Below, piece after piece: positions 1 to 6,518 of a stretch of DNA of 8,680 bases. Source of the stretch: an uncultured delta proteobacterium (lineage in GTDB: Bacteria > UBA10199 > GCA-002796325 > 1-14-0-20-49-13); the NCBI GenBank assembly GCA_903868375.1, contig CAIPVD010000019.1:1-8680 (forward strand). The letters run 5' to 3'. A program made the translations under genes and the position numbers. Numbering within the stretch: position 1 is the stretch's first letter; each line of letters starts with the position of its first letter. A model generated the notes under the pieces. It searched no databases and was not told the origin of the DNA. It saw nothing but the letters and a program-made list of their open reading frames with translations.

Positions 1-1340
1 AGGAATTCCAATGCAATGCACGATGTTTCGAATTCAAGCCTTCGGTCCTGCGGCACCTTGATCGTATCGAAATATGCAACTAGCCCTTCAAACTCGCGTT
101 CGTGAAAGCATTTACGTTTGGGATTGATAAGCTTCGACCCGAAAAATGCTAAACCTTCGTGCATAATGTTCGCGTAAAATGCATCTTCCGGCGCGCGCTC
201 GAACTCCTTACCGGAGCAGACGTGTTTTATGAAGTGCGCGGCTTCCTCGGCGGCATGGTTGATGGAAAGGTTCGCCAGATAGACAAGCCTCTTTTCAGGT
301 ACAAAGTAACTTTCGCTCGTCATTATTTGGCGCTTCAGGCTTTTTAGTTCCTTTTGCGAAAATTTTCCGCTCTCTTTAAGCTGCTCGAAGAACGAAAGGT
401 CGCCGCACGTATATATCTCGACCTTTTCGCGCTCTTCGCCAAGGTCTAGTCCCAAAAAATCAGAGATATGATCGACCAGCTCCAAAAAGCTCGCACGCGA
501 ATCGGAAAAATCTATCTCGCCTTCTTCGTGTTCGAGCCAGTTGATATACGACTGCTGGCAAACGATCGGTGGCGTATGCATGCGGCAAAATGCGCGGTCG
601 TTCAGCTTTACGACCTCGACACGATGATCTAAATCCTGTTCAGCCAGGTTCCAGTAGATATCGTCGCTATTCTGGAAAAGAATGAGGTCGTTAATGTCGC
701 TTTTATAGAACTTCGAAACTAGCTGCGGCAGATGCGCCAGATGCAGGTCGCCTATCATCACGAATATTTTATGATCGGGGTATTTGTGCAAAAGATCCAC
801 GATAAGCCTTGCGGATGCTTCATCGCGCTCTTTAAGCCCCGCGCTGTCCGGTGCCGCATCTATACCTATCATCGGAAGCTTGTGATAAAGCGCGTAATCG
901 AAGAGCGGCTTGAAATTTTCCCAACGGTCGAAGACCCAATGTTCGAGCAGGCCGATCCGCTTCAAGAAGACGTCTTCGTTCATATCTTTATTTACGAACG
1001 CATCTAGTAATCTTTGATGCCGCTTGTGGACCAACTCCAGGCCTAGCACAACCTTGTCATTTTCGGGGACGAGCGCCTTAAGTATTCGAAGGAACGAACG
1101 CTGCGACTGATTGCAGGTATGATAATCGCCAATGTAGATAAGGCGCGCATTGCGAATGGCGTCGAGCATCTCGTCGTGAGTTGCAACGCGTTCGTAAGAC
1201 GCTACCGCGTCTTTATACTTGCGTTCGTAGCCGGCAAAACCAGCCTCTTTCACGATGATCGAACTGTTAATTATCTCTTTGTTGCGCTTCCAGAGGCTTT
1301 TCTGCATCTTGAGCAGCTCTTCGCGCGGTGAGATCGACAT
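1..1340 (-). CDS. ChaN-like (haem-binding uptake / Tiki superfamily) protein with long C-terminal extension, partial at the window edge
   Basis: The frame stays open from an ATG at 1340 to the left edge (446 codons seen, C-terminus missing). Residues about 50-225 match the ChaN/Cofac_haem_bdg pattern: YIGDYHTCNQSQ (69-80), GLELVHKRHQ (100-109), DYALYHKLPMIGID (148-161) and FVMIGDLHLAHLP (193-205). These are the conserved Asp/His/Glu positions of this fold. Known members bind haem or act in iron uptake, and related TraB/Tiki proteins are proteases; which applies here is not visible. No signal peptide or lipobox is seen, unlike ChaN lipoproteins, so I infer a cytoplasmic location. More than 200 residues follow the ChaN core, including HAAEEAAH at 362-369, a possible metal-ligand cluster. 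The start is chosen because an in-frame TGA lies shortly upstream and no alternative start codon lies between; Met12 is a less likely alternative. No Shine-Dalgarno is seen. It lies 43 bases downstream of the alanine-rich gene on the same strand. Confidence 0.75.
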   Translation of the reverse strand, partial: MSISPREELLKMQKSLWKRNKEIINSSIIVKEAGFAGYERKYKDAVASYERVATHDEMLDAIRNARLIYIGDYHTCNQSQRSFLRILKALVPENDKVVLGLELVHKRHQRLLDAFVNKDMNEDVFLKRIGLLEHWVFDRWENFKPLFDYALYHKLPMIGIDAAPDSAGLKERDEASARLIVDLLHKYPDHKIFVMIGDLHLAHLPQLVSKFYKSDINDLILFQNSDDIYWNLAEQDLDHRVEVVKLNDRAFCRMHTPPIVCQQSYINWLEHEEGEIDFSDSRASFLELVDHISDFLGLDLGEEREKVEIYTCGDLSFFEQLKESGKFSQKELKSLKRQIMTSESYFVPEKRLVYLANLSINHAAEEAAHFIKHVCSGKEFERAPEDAFYANIMHEGLAFFGSKLINPKRKCFHEREFEGLVAYFDTIKVPQDRRLEFETSCIALEF

Positions 1341-1348
1341 GGAAAAGT

Positions 1349-1376
1349 ATTTTACGGATATATTTCAAAACCGCAA
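1349..1376 (-). promoter_or_regulatory. Candidate promoter of the ChaN-like gene, possibly giving a leaderless mRNA
   Basis: On the minus strand TTGCGG (1376-1371) is followed after 16 bases by TAAAAT (1354-1349), a 5/6 match to the -10 consensus. Only 8 bases separate this box from the ATG at 1340, and no Shine-Dalgarno lies between, so transcription would begin at or next to the start codon. The -35 match is weak (3/6). Read-through from the upstream gene is the alternative. Confidence 0.35.
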
Positions 1377-1383
1377 GGAATTA

Positions 1384-2721
1384 TTAGGCTTGTTCTCTAG
1401 GATTTCTATCTTGCTGTTTGTGGCCACCAGCACTGCCATCGTCAGCCTTCACTTTTGTAACTACGCGTGCGGGACTTTCTTTTGCGAATGCCCTCGCCAG
1501 AGCATTCACCGCAGAAAGTGGCTTCTCCGCAGCAACTAAACCATATGGTGCCATTCCAATAATACCAGCTGCGGCATTGAAGTTAGCTATATCTAATGCC
1601 GAGGTTGTTTCAACTTGGTTCGTGGAAGCAAATGGATTCGTCTGGATATTACTATGATTCGAAGTTGCAACGCTTCCCGTCTCATTTCTTCTTGAAGGTA
1701 ACGAAACGTGCGAATCAAGTGGCTTTCTTTCAACTACGCTAGCTTCATTTCTCACCGTTACTTTTGGCGCGATGTCAGTACCGTTTTGTGTGTGCTTTTC
1801 GTCTGACTTCGCAATTTCTGTGAACGATGCATTTTTATTATAGCCAACTTGCTGCTGAACGGGAGAGCCGGATACAAAAGCCTCAACAATTTTTTCCGCG
1901 CTTAATTTATCGATCCTTGCGGCATCTTCTGCAATAGCAATCTCATTTTTAATGGCAACTGCCAAGCGGGCATCGGCCAAGGCTCTCGATTCATTAGAGG
2001 AAGAAGCTGGAGCATCATCTTTGGCGATACCATAAGTTTTTACACTGTGCGGCGCATAGGCCTGGTTTTCTTTATCTGGCAATGCCACGCCACCAACCAT
2101 AACGGCGGCGCCATGCTGCGCAACATCTGCCATATTTGAAGGTTTGGCTTCGTTCGTAACCGATCCGGAAGCAATCGCATTCAACTGTTCGGCGAACACC
2201 TTGACGATGGCGTCGGCGGGATTTTCAGCCTTGGGTTCCGGCGTCATGCACTTTATCGCGCCCGATTCAATTTTATCTGCAACTTTCTTCGCATGATCTT
2301 GTTTCTTGATCTCTTCAACGACGGTAGCAACGATCTGTTTTCCACCTTCGATCATCGCATCGGTTACCAGTGCAACCGCTTTAGCCACGGGCTCGACAAC
2401 TACTTCCACGACAGTGCCCAACGCCCTCTTAAGGCCATCCACCAGGTCGGTGGCATAGGCGGTCAGGCCTGCACGGAGATTTACATCTTTAAGTCCGGTT
2501 ATACTTGCAAGATGTTCCTGTGAATCGTCGCACGAAAACTGTTCGGCAGCATTTGCATTTTGAGTGAGAGGAATGCTTTGACCAGTGAGAGGATCTATCG
2601 CTCCGCTAACGTTTCCTTCATCGTCACGGACGGAGACCAAGACATAATGCTCGGCATTCGCAGCTCGCCTTCTTGCATCGTCGCGAAACGCAGCTCTGAT
2701 TTTTTCAAGAAAATCGTCCAT
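1384..2721 (-). CDS. Unrecognised alanine-rich, partly disordered protein (445 aa)
   Basis: I do not recognise this protein. From the Met at 2721 it has 445 residues. The N-terminus (1-52) is charged and globular-looking and contains the phrase AIDPLTGQSIPLT. Residues about 80-155 form a long, probably amphipathic helical stretch rich in Val/Ala/Lys. Residues 185-370 are rich in Ser, Asn, Thr, Ala and Glu with little hydrophobic core, typical of disorder. A weakly hydrophobic segment lies at about 375-398, and the C-terminus is polar and Gly/Gln-rich. There is no signal peptide or clear membrane span. The frame could start further upstream at a TTG (2766), but that TTG is the first base triplet of a perfect TTGACA box; the Met at 2721 follows AGGG with an 8-base spacing. 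Base composition looks more AT-rich than the etf genes, consistent with an accessory gene. Structural or secreted roles are possible but unsupported. Confidence 0.6.
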   Translation of the reverse strand: MDDFLEKIRAAFRDDARRRAANAEHYVLVSVRDDEGNVSGAIDPLTGQSIPLTQNANAAEQFSCDDSQEHLASITGLKDVNLRAGLTAYATDLVDGLKRALGTVVEVVVEPVAKAVALVTDAMIEGGKQIVATVVEEIKKQDHAKKVADKIESGAIKCMTPEPKAENPADAIVKVFAEQLNAIASGSVTNEAKPSNMADVAQHGAAVMVGGVALPDKENQAYAPHSVKTYGIAKDDAPASSSNESRALADARLAVAIKNEIAIAEDAARIDKLSAEKIVEAFVSGSPVQQQVGYNKNASFTEIAKSDEKHTQNGTDIAPKVTVRNEASVVERKPLDSHVSLPSRRNETGSVATSNHSNIQTNPFASTNQVETTSALDIANFNAAAGIIGMAPYGLVAAEKPLSAVNALARAFAKESPARVVTKVKADDGSAGGHKQQDRNPREQA

Positions 2722-2737
2722 AAAGAGAACCCTATCC

Positions 2738-2766
2738 TCTATATACATTATCGGTCGTAATGTCAA
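2738..2766 (-). promoter_or_regulatory. Sigma-70-like promoter of the alanine-rich gene
   Basis: On the minus strand a perfect TTGACA (2766-2761) is followed after 17 bases by TATAGA (2743-2738, 4/6), with an overlapping TATATA at 15-base spacing. Transcription would start near 2731, about 10 bases before the Met at 2721. The position argues against the longer TTG-started reading frame. A short leader like this would retain little of the AGGG or GAGGA motifs as ribosome-binding sites. Confidence 0.5.
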
Positions 2767-2810
2767 AAAAGTTGCTAGTTATTTTGCTTATTTTATCCAC
2801 TCCATAACTA
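2765..2810 (-). terminator. Weak candidate terminator after the membrane-protein gene
   Basis: A 7-bp inverted repeat (TAGTTAT at 2776-2782 and ATAACTA at 2804-2810) with a 21-base loop is followed on the minus strand, after five bases, by six T residues (2770-2765). The stem is AT-rich and the loop long, so the hairpin would be weak. The position between two same-strand genes, the downstream one with its own promoter, is what makes it plausible. Confidence 0.22.
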
Positions 2811-2827
2811 CATGATATCATTATACA

Positions 2828-3751
2828 TTATATCCGATTTACATCTCTTTCGCCAGTATTCATTTTATCTTGTACGCCAGGCGGCACAAACGCGCCAAAA
2901 ATTCCGGCCGCCTCTGCGGAGAGAAATTCTAAAATTCCCAAAATAGTTATAGCTCCCGCCGCGCCAACAACTGCATTCTTTGCAACATTTGCGATAGTTT
3001 TTTGAGACGTGCCGTAAGATATATGAGGCTGATAGCTAAAGGATGTTCGCGAAGGCACAGATTGCACCACGGGATAAACTGCAACTGGTTTAAAATTCCT
3101 TGCCGCCTCACACTTTGCCTGATCCGGATGTGCATACAAATTTAAATAGCGCTTTGTGTACCAAACCATGAACAGCCTTCTTGTCTGTGCACCCCAAAAA
3201 CCTGCGACACTTGCTAGAGCTAACCACACAGGAAAGCTGTCTCCCATACGCTTTGCCACGAACGCTGCGGTGAATTCGGATCCCGTTCCACCTATCCAAT
3301 ACCATACCTCCTGATTTAAAAGTGACTTAAATGGTGCAAACCCCAGTGTAAGTACATCTGCTTTAAGTACTTCATATGTTTTTCGAAGGGCGACGAGCGA
3401 CCTGTAGGGATGCCTGGCAAAAAGAGCGGCACTTCTTGCAAAACGACCAACACTTTTCGCTATGCCTCCGAAATTTTTTATGATCGTCACGGGTAAGCGA
3501 ACCAACTTTGAAACTGTATCAGCCAATCTTCTTCCAAATGGTATCGATGGCTTGACCTGCTCTTTGAATTGCCTGAACTGATTTCTATTGCTGAATTCCA
3601 CGCCGCAGATACGCTTGTACTCAAGCATTACGGAATCATCAAGCTTGGTAGAATAGGTGTAAATCTCGCGCACGAAAATGGGCAGGCCCACACCTGTAGC
3701 CACCCACGCTAAAGGCTCACATTTTTCGAGCTTATCTACTAACCATCCCAT
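2828..3751 (-). CDS. Unrecognised basic, membrane-associated protein (307 aa)
   Basis: I do not recognise this protein. The start ATG at 3751 is preceded by AGGA with 9-base spacing. Hydrophobic stretches lie at about 13-30 (weak), 150-188 (Trp/Gly/Ala-rich, interrupted by charged residues) and 258-289 (Ala/Ile/Gly-rich, the most convincing membrane helix or hairpin). The region between, about 50-135, is strongly basic with many Arg and Lys, including the stretch IIKNFGGIAKSVGRFARSA (90-108), which could form an amphipathic helix. No N-terminal signal peptide with a cleavage site is clear. A peripheral or multi-pass inner-membrane protein is the likeliest reading. It sits upstream of the alanine-rich gene on the same strand (stop-to-Met distance 106 bases), and both look like accessory genes, but no shared function can be shown. 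It is divergent from hypA. Confidence 0.55.
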   Translation of the reverse strand: MGWLVDKLEKCEPLAWVATGVGLPIFVREIYTYSTKLDDSVMLEYKRICGVEFSNRNQFRQFKEQVKPSIPFGRRLADTVSKLVRLPVTIIKNFGGIAKSVGRFARSAALFARHPYRSLVALRKTYEVLKADVLTLGFAPFKSLLNQEVWYWIGGTGSEFTAAFVAKRMGDSFPVWLALASVAGFWGAQTRRLFMVWYTKRYLNLYAHPDQAKCEAARNFKPVAVYPVVQSVPSRTSFSYQPHISYGTSQKTIANVAKNAVVGAAGAITILGILEFLSAEAAGIFGAFVPPGVQDKMNTGERDVNRI

Positions 3752-3781
3752 AAGGGCATGTCCTATAATAATTAAGAATTC

Positions 3782-3818
3782 TTGACAAGTTATTATTATT
3801 CGAAGTAATTATTCCCAT
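3782..3818 (+). promoter_or_regulatory. Candidate hypA promoter overlapping the start of the divergent gene's promoter
   Basis: A perfect TTGACA (3782-3787) lies upstream of hypA. The -10 is uncertain: AGTAAT (3804-3809, 16-base spacing) or AATTAT (3807-3812, 19-base spacing), both 4/6. Either would put the transcript start within a few bases of the ATG at 3819, and no Shine-Dalgarno is present. On the opposite strand TTGTCA (3788-3783) occupies almost the same bases, so a divergent promoter for the membrane-protein gene may share this site. The 10-bp palindrome AAGAATTCTT (3774-3783) is adjacent. Confidence 0.35.
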
Positions 3819-4211
3819 ATGCACGAACTAGGAATTGTACAAAAGATAGTCGCGGCTGCCGATAAGGCGGCAGAAAAAAATAATATTGCGCACGTCAAAG
3901 TTTTGAGACTTCGCTTGGGTCAAATGGCGGCAGCGCATCCGGACCAAATGCAGTTCGGCTTTGAAACGTATGCAAAAGGTTCAAGGCTCGAAGGTGCGAA
4001 ACTTTGCATTGAGGACGTAAAGGTCGAATTGCAATGTCAGCGATGCTCGCAAAAATTCGGCGATCCGCGTTTTGACGATCACGAATTCGCCCACACAATG
4101 GCACACGCCCCAATAGCCTACATGGCGCCAAGGTGTCCGAAGTGTAATGCCGAAAATCCAAAGATAATCCACGGCCAGGAACTAGAACTTGTAGAGATCG
4201 AAGGCGAATAA
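3819..4211 (+). CDS. hypA: HypA/HybF hydrogenase nickel-incorporation protein
   Basis: HypA is the zinc-containing nickel chaperone that, with HypB, delivers Ni(II) to the [NiFe]-hydrogenase large subunit (in some bacteria also to urease). The protein begins MHELGIVQKIV, and the family requires this Met-His N-terminus, His2 being the nickel ligand, which fixes the start at 3819. Two CxxC zinc pairs are seen, C73/C76 and C106/C109. At 130 residues it is longer than the usual 113-118. The extra length is in the loop between the CxxC pairs: 29 residues against 13 in E. coli HypA, with His88, His92 and His96 inside. From memory, archaeal HypA proteins have a similarly extended loop. No other hydrogenase or maturation gene is in the window, so it is an isolated maturation gene. 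Its 3' end faces the kinase gene with only 12 bases between them and no obvious terminator. Confidence 0.92.
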   Translation: MHELGIVQKIVAAADKAAEKNNIAHVKVLRLRLGQMAAAHPDQMQFGFETYAKGSRLEGAKLCIEDVKVELQCQRCSQKFGDPRFDDHEFAHTMAHAPIAYMAPRCPKCNAENPKIIHGQELELVEIEGE

Positions 4212-4223
4212 GCGCGAATCGGA

Positions 4224-4835
4224 TTAAATATACTTGTCTAATTCTTTCATTATCTGCTGGCGGGTGATGAAGTCGTCCATGTAATCGTATTTTTCGGTTG
4301 AAACTTTGATGAGCGGAGAGAGGTCGTATTTTCCTATCCAACGTTTGTAGAGTTTTTCAAGATTCTTTAAGTACGAATCGGGCACGCTCTTTTCCATCTG
4401 TCTTCCGCGCTTGGCTATGCGGTTCTTAAGCGTTCTTAACGGACATTCAAGGTAGATCATTACTGTCGGCGGCTGAATGGATTTAAGGATCGTGCGGTAA
4501 AGATCCATGTACGTATGGTAATCGCGTTTATGCAGATACCCGCTCTTGAAAAGGTTCGTGCAGAATATTTCGGCGTCTTCATGGATCGTTCGGTCCTGAA
4601 CTACGATATCTTTCGAACGATCGAGCTCCTGATGGATGCGGAACTTGTGCGTTAAGAAATGAAGCTGCGAATGGTACGCCCACTTTTTCATGTCCTTATA
4701 AAAATCCGCCAAGTAAGGATTGATGTCGTTCGGCTCGAAGAAAGGCTTGAAGCCATATTCACGGCACAAAAAATCAACGAGGCTCGATTTTCCGCTCCCC
4801 ATATTGCCGGCTATTGCTATGCATTTTTTTGCCAT
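4224..4835 (-). CDS. Deoxynucleoside kinase (dGK/dAK family)
   Basis: This cytoplasmic salvage enzyme phosphorylates a deoxyribonucleoside with ATP to give the 5'-monophosphate. It has a P-loop GNMGSGKSS (10-18), FFEPNDINPYL (32-42) with the probable catalytic Glu34, a DRTIHED motif (81-87) in place of the usual DRS/ERS signature, and a basic LID segment RIAKRGRQ (139-146) expected to contact the ATP phosphates. The length (203 aa) is normal for bacterial dGK/dAK/dCK-like enzymes. Which base it prefers cannot be read from the sequence. The ATG is five bases from the repeat at 4840-4901; the only Shine-Dalgarno-like motif, GGGGA (4848-4844) with 8-base spacing, is part of that repeat's hairpin. 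It is on the same strand as etfB-etfA-acd and starts 51 bases after acd, so it may be co-transcribed. Confidence 0.88.
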   Translation of the reverse strand: MAKKCIAIAGNMGSGKSSLVDFLCREYGFKPFFEPNDINPYLADFYKDMKKWAYHSQLHFLTHKFRIHQELDRSKDIVVQDRTIHEDAEIFCTNLFKSGYLHKRDYHTYMDLYRTILKSIQPPTVMIYLECPLRTLKNRIAKRGRQMEKSVPDSYLKNLEKLYKRWIGKYDLSPLIKVSTEKYDYMDDFITRQQIMKELDKYI

Positions 4836-4839
4836 AGAC

Positions 4840-4901
4840 GTCGTCCCCGCGAAAGCGGGGATCTCTTTTACCCACTGGATTCCCGCTTACGCGGGAATGA
4901 C
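4840..4901. repeat. GC-rich interspersed double-hairpin repeat (REP/RS3-like)
   Basis: Two 24-base arms (4840-4863 and 4878-4901) are inverted copies of each other, matching at 20 of 24 positions, with 14 bases between. Each arm is itself a hairpin: CCCCGC-GAAA-GCGGGG at 4845-4860 and ATTCCCGC-TTAC-GCGGGAAT at 4879-4898. The core ATTCCC-N8-GGGAAT is that of small dispersed repeats common in proteobacterial genomes (for example Neisseria RS3), which often show up in annotated proteins as 'SRLRGND' or 'VIPA' fragments. Only this copy is in the window. It overlaps the last five codons, stop included, of acd and ends four bases from the kinase ATG. Besides being mobile-repeat debris it may act as an mRNA 3'-end stabiliser or a transcription attenuator. 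Confidence 0.85.
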
Positions 4902-6515
4902 CGCAGCTGCGATCAAATCCATGCCCTTGCCGATGTCATATACAATTTCCGGTATGATCTCATCAAGGGCTTTCTCCAATTTCGCAAATTCTTTTTTATC
5001 GCCAGCTGCGATATTGACCAGTTGCTGGCGCACCGCTACCTTAAGTAACGGAATGCGCGCCGCCATATATGTCCGAACCATTTCACCCTGCAGCTTGTCC
5101 TTCGTCTGCATTGCGCGCAGCATCCCCGATTCGATCGCATATCCTTCAATTACGATATCGGCTACAACCGCTAAAAGAGCTTCTTCTTCAACTATTTTAT
5201 CGGCATACTTTTTTGCGCCGACACCGGCCAAATATGCCGCCACTTTTTTAACCACTGATGACGGAGCAAAGTCAGACGAAGCAATTTGCTCTGTCTTGGA
5301 TTGCTCCGTCATGGGTGGTGTAATCATGTGTTTTATAAAGGTGGAAGCAATAAGCAACCGATTGATCTCGTTCGTGCCTTCAAAGATCCGGTTGATTCGG
5401 CAATCGCGATAGAAGCGCTCCACTTCATAATCATCGCAAAAACCGTATCCGCCGAACATTTGGACCGTTTCATCCGCAACGAACTGCAACGTTTCGGAAC
5501 CGTAGACCTTGGCGGCGGAGGCTTCGATTACATATTCTTCCAGCTGCTTCACTTTTTCAGCGCCGTCCTTTGCCTTCGCGTGCGCTTCATCCAGCGTTCC
5601 GGCATAGCGATAGACGAGCGATTCGAGCATGTAGGTTCTCATCGCGCATTCGGCAATTTTGTTTCTGATCAGTTGAAATTTTCCGATGGGCCGGCCGAAC
5701 TGAACTCGCTCCATCACATATTTCGCCGACCGCGATATCAGCTCCTTGCAGGAACCGAGGCTACCTGCGCCAAGTTTCCATCTGCCGACATTCAAAGTAT
5801 TGAAAGCTATTTTATGCCCCTTACCAACCTCGCCCAAAACATTTTCGGCTGGAACTTGCACATCTTGCATCGCAACGGCAACGGTAGATGAACCGTGAAT
5901 GCCCATCTTCTTTTCTTCCGGCCCAAACGATAGGCCTTTGAAATTTCGTTCTACCAGGAACGCCGTTAAATGCCCATCTACCTTGGCAAATATTGTGAAT
6001 AGATCTGCAAATCCCCCGTTCGTTATGTATAATTTTTCGCCGTTTAGCACATAGAACTTGCCGTCGGCAGATAGTTTCGCGGTAGAATGCCCGCCTAGCG
6101 CATCGGAACCGGCTCCGGCTTCAGTTAGTGCATATGCGCCAAGCATCTCGCCGTTTGCAAGCCGCGGCAAATATTTTTTCTTCTGCGCTTCGCTTCCCCA
6201 ATAGATGATCGGAAGCGTCCCAATGCCTGTGTGACACAAAAACGAAACTTCATATGAACCTTGCTCCGCGGATTTTTCCGTAATAACAGTCGATGCGACC
6301 TTGCCAAGTCCCAAGCCGCCGAACTCTTCGGGGATCTCCACCATAAGAAGGCCTATGTCCGCCGCCTTCCTAAGCAATTTGGGGACAAGTCCCGGTTCCT
6401 TCGCTTCGATCTGTTTTGAAACTGGAAGGACTTCTTTCTGGATGAAATCTAACGCCGTTGCGCCAAGAGCCTTCTGTTCTTCGGTCAGCATCTCTGGCGT
6501 GAATATTTTTTGCAT
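4887..6515 (-). CDS. Acyl-CoA dehydrogenase with C-terminal extension (542 aa)
   Basis: This FAD enzyme oxidises acyl-CoA to trans-2-enoyl-CoA and passes electrons to EtfAB; chain-length preference cannot be told from sequence. The N-terminal helical domain contains IPEEFGGLGLG (61-71). The middle beta domain contains the FAD/substrate motif YALTEAGAGSDA (128-139) and LNGEKLYITNG (157-167). The C-terminal helical domain contains VQFGRPIGKFQ (271-281), QMFGGYGF (352-359) and IFEGTNEINR (377-386), in which Glu379 is the expected catalytic base. About 155 residues follow, a helical extension as in the VLCAD/ACAD9 and Bacillus FadE type, though I recall those being longer (around 590 aa or more). 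The start lies 3 bases after the etfA stop with no Shine-Dalgarno, suggesting translational coupling. The last four residues (VIPA) and the stop codon are supplied by the repeat at 4840-4901, so the native C-terminus has probably been altered. Confidence 0.93.
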   Translation of the reverse strand: MQKIFTPEMLTEEQKALGATALDFIQKEVLPVSKQIEAKEPGLVPKLLRKAADIGLLMVEIPEEFGGLGLGKVASTVITEKSAEQGSYEVSFLCHTGIGTLPIIYWGSEAQKKKYLPRLANGEMLGAYALTEAGAGSDALGGHSTAKLSADGKFYVLNGEKLYITNGGFADLFTIFAKVDGHLTAFLVERNFKGLSFGPEEKKMGIHGSSTVAVAMQDVQVPAENVLGEVGKGHKIAFNTLNVGRWKLGAGSLGSCKELISRSAKYVMERVQFGRPIGKFQLIRNKIAECAMRTYMLESLVYRYAGTLDEAHAKAKDGAEKVKQLEEYVIEASAAKVYGSETLQFVADETVQMFGGYGFCDDYEVERFYRDCRINRIFEGTNEINRLLIASTFIKHMITPPMTEQSKTEQIASSDFAPSSVVKKVAAYLAGVGAKKYADKIVEEEALLAVVADIVIEGYAIESGMLRAMQTKDKLQGEMVRTYMAARIPLLKVAVRQQLVNIAAGDKKEFAKLEKALDEIIPEIVYDIGKGMDLIAAAVIPA

Positions 6516-6518
6516 AGT

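Noticed and set aside
2812..2821. Perfect palindrome ATGATATCAT just downstream of the membrane-protein gene.
   Set aside because: A 10-bp AT-rich palindrome is expected by chance in such a region, and it has no T-tract at the right place to act as a terminator.
2742..2831. Direct repeat TATACATTAT at 2742-2751 and 2822-2831, exactly 80 bases apart, flanking the gap between the two unknown genes.
   Set aside because: It is short and AT-rich, one copy overlaps a promoter -10 and the other a stop codon, and nothing between the copies looks like a mobile element.
3895..4341. Minus-strand open frame opposite hypA running into the kinase 3' end.
   Set aside because: It is antisense to hypA, whose motifs are clear, and its Arg/Leu-rich composition is typical of a shadow frame.
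4720..5412. Long plus-strand open frame across the repeat and the 3' end of acd.
   Set aside because: It is antisense to a well-supported acyl-CoA dehydrogenase and reads through the repeat, giving the typical repeat-derived pseudo-peptide; no start signal is present.
5286..5891. Plus-strand open frame of about 200 codons within acd.
   Set aside because: It lies wholly antisense to conserved acyl-CoA dehydrogenase motifs and shows no recognisable protein features.
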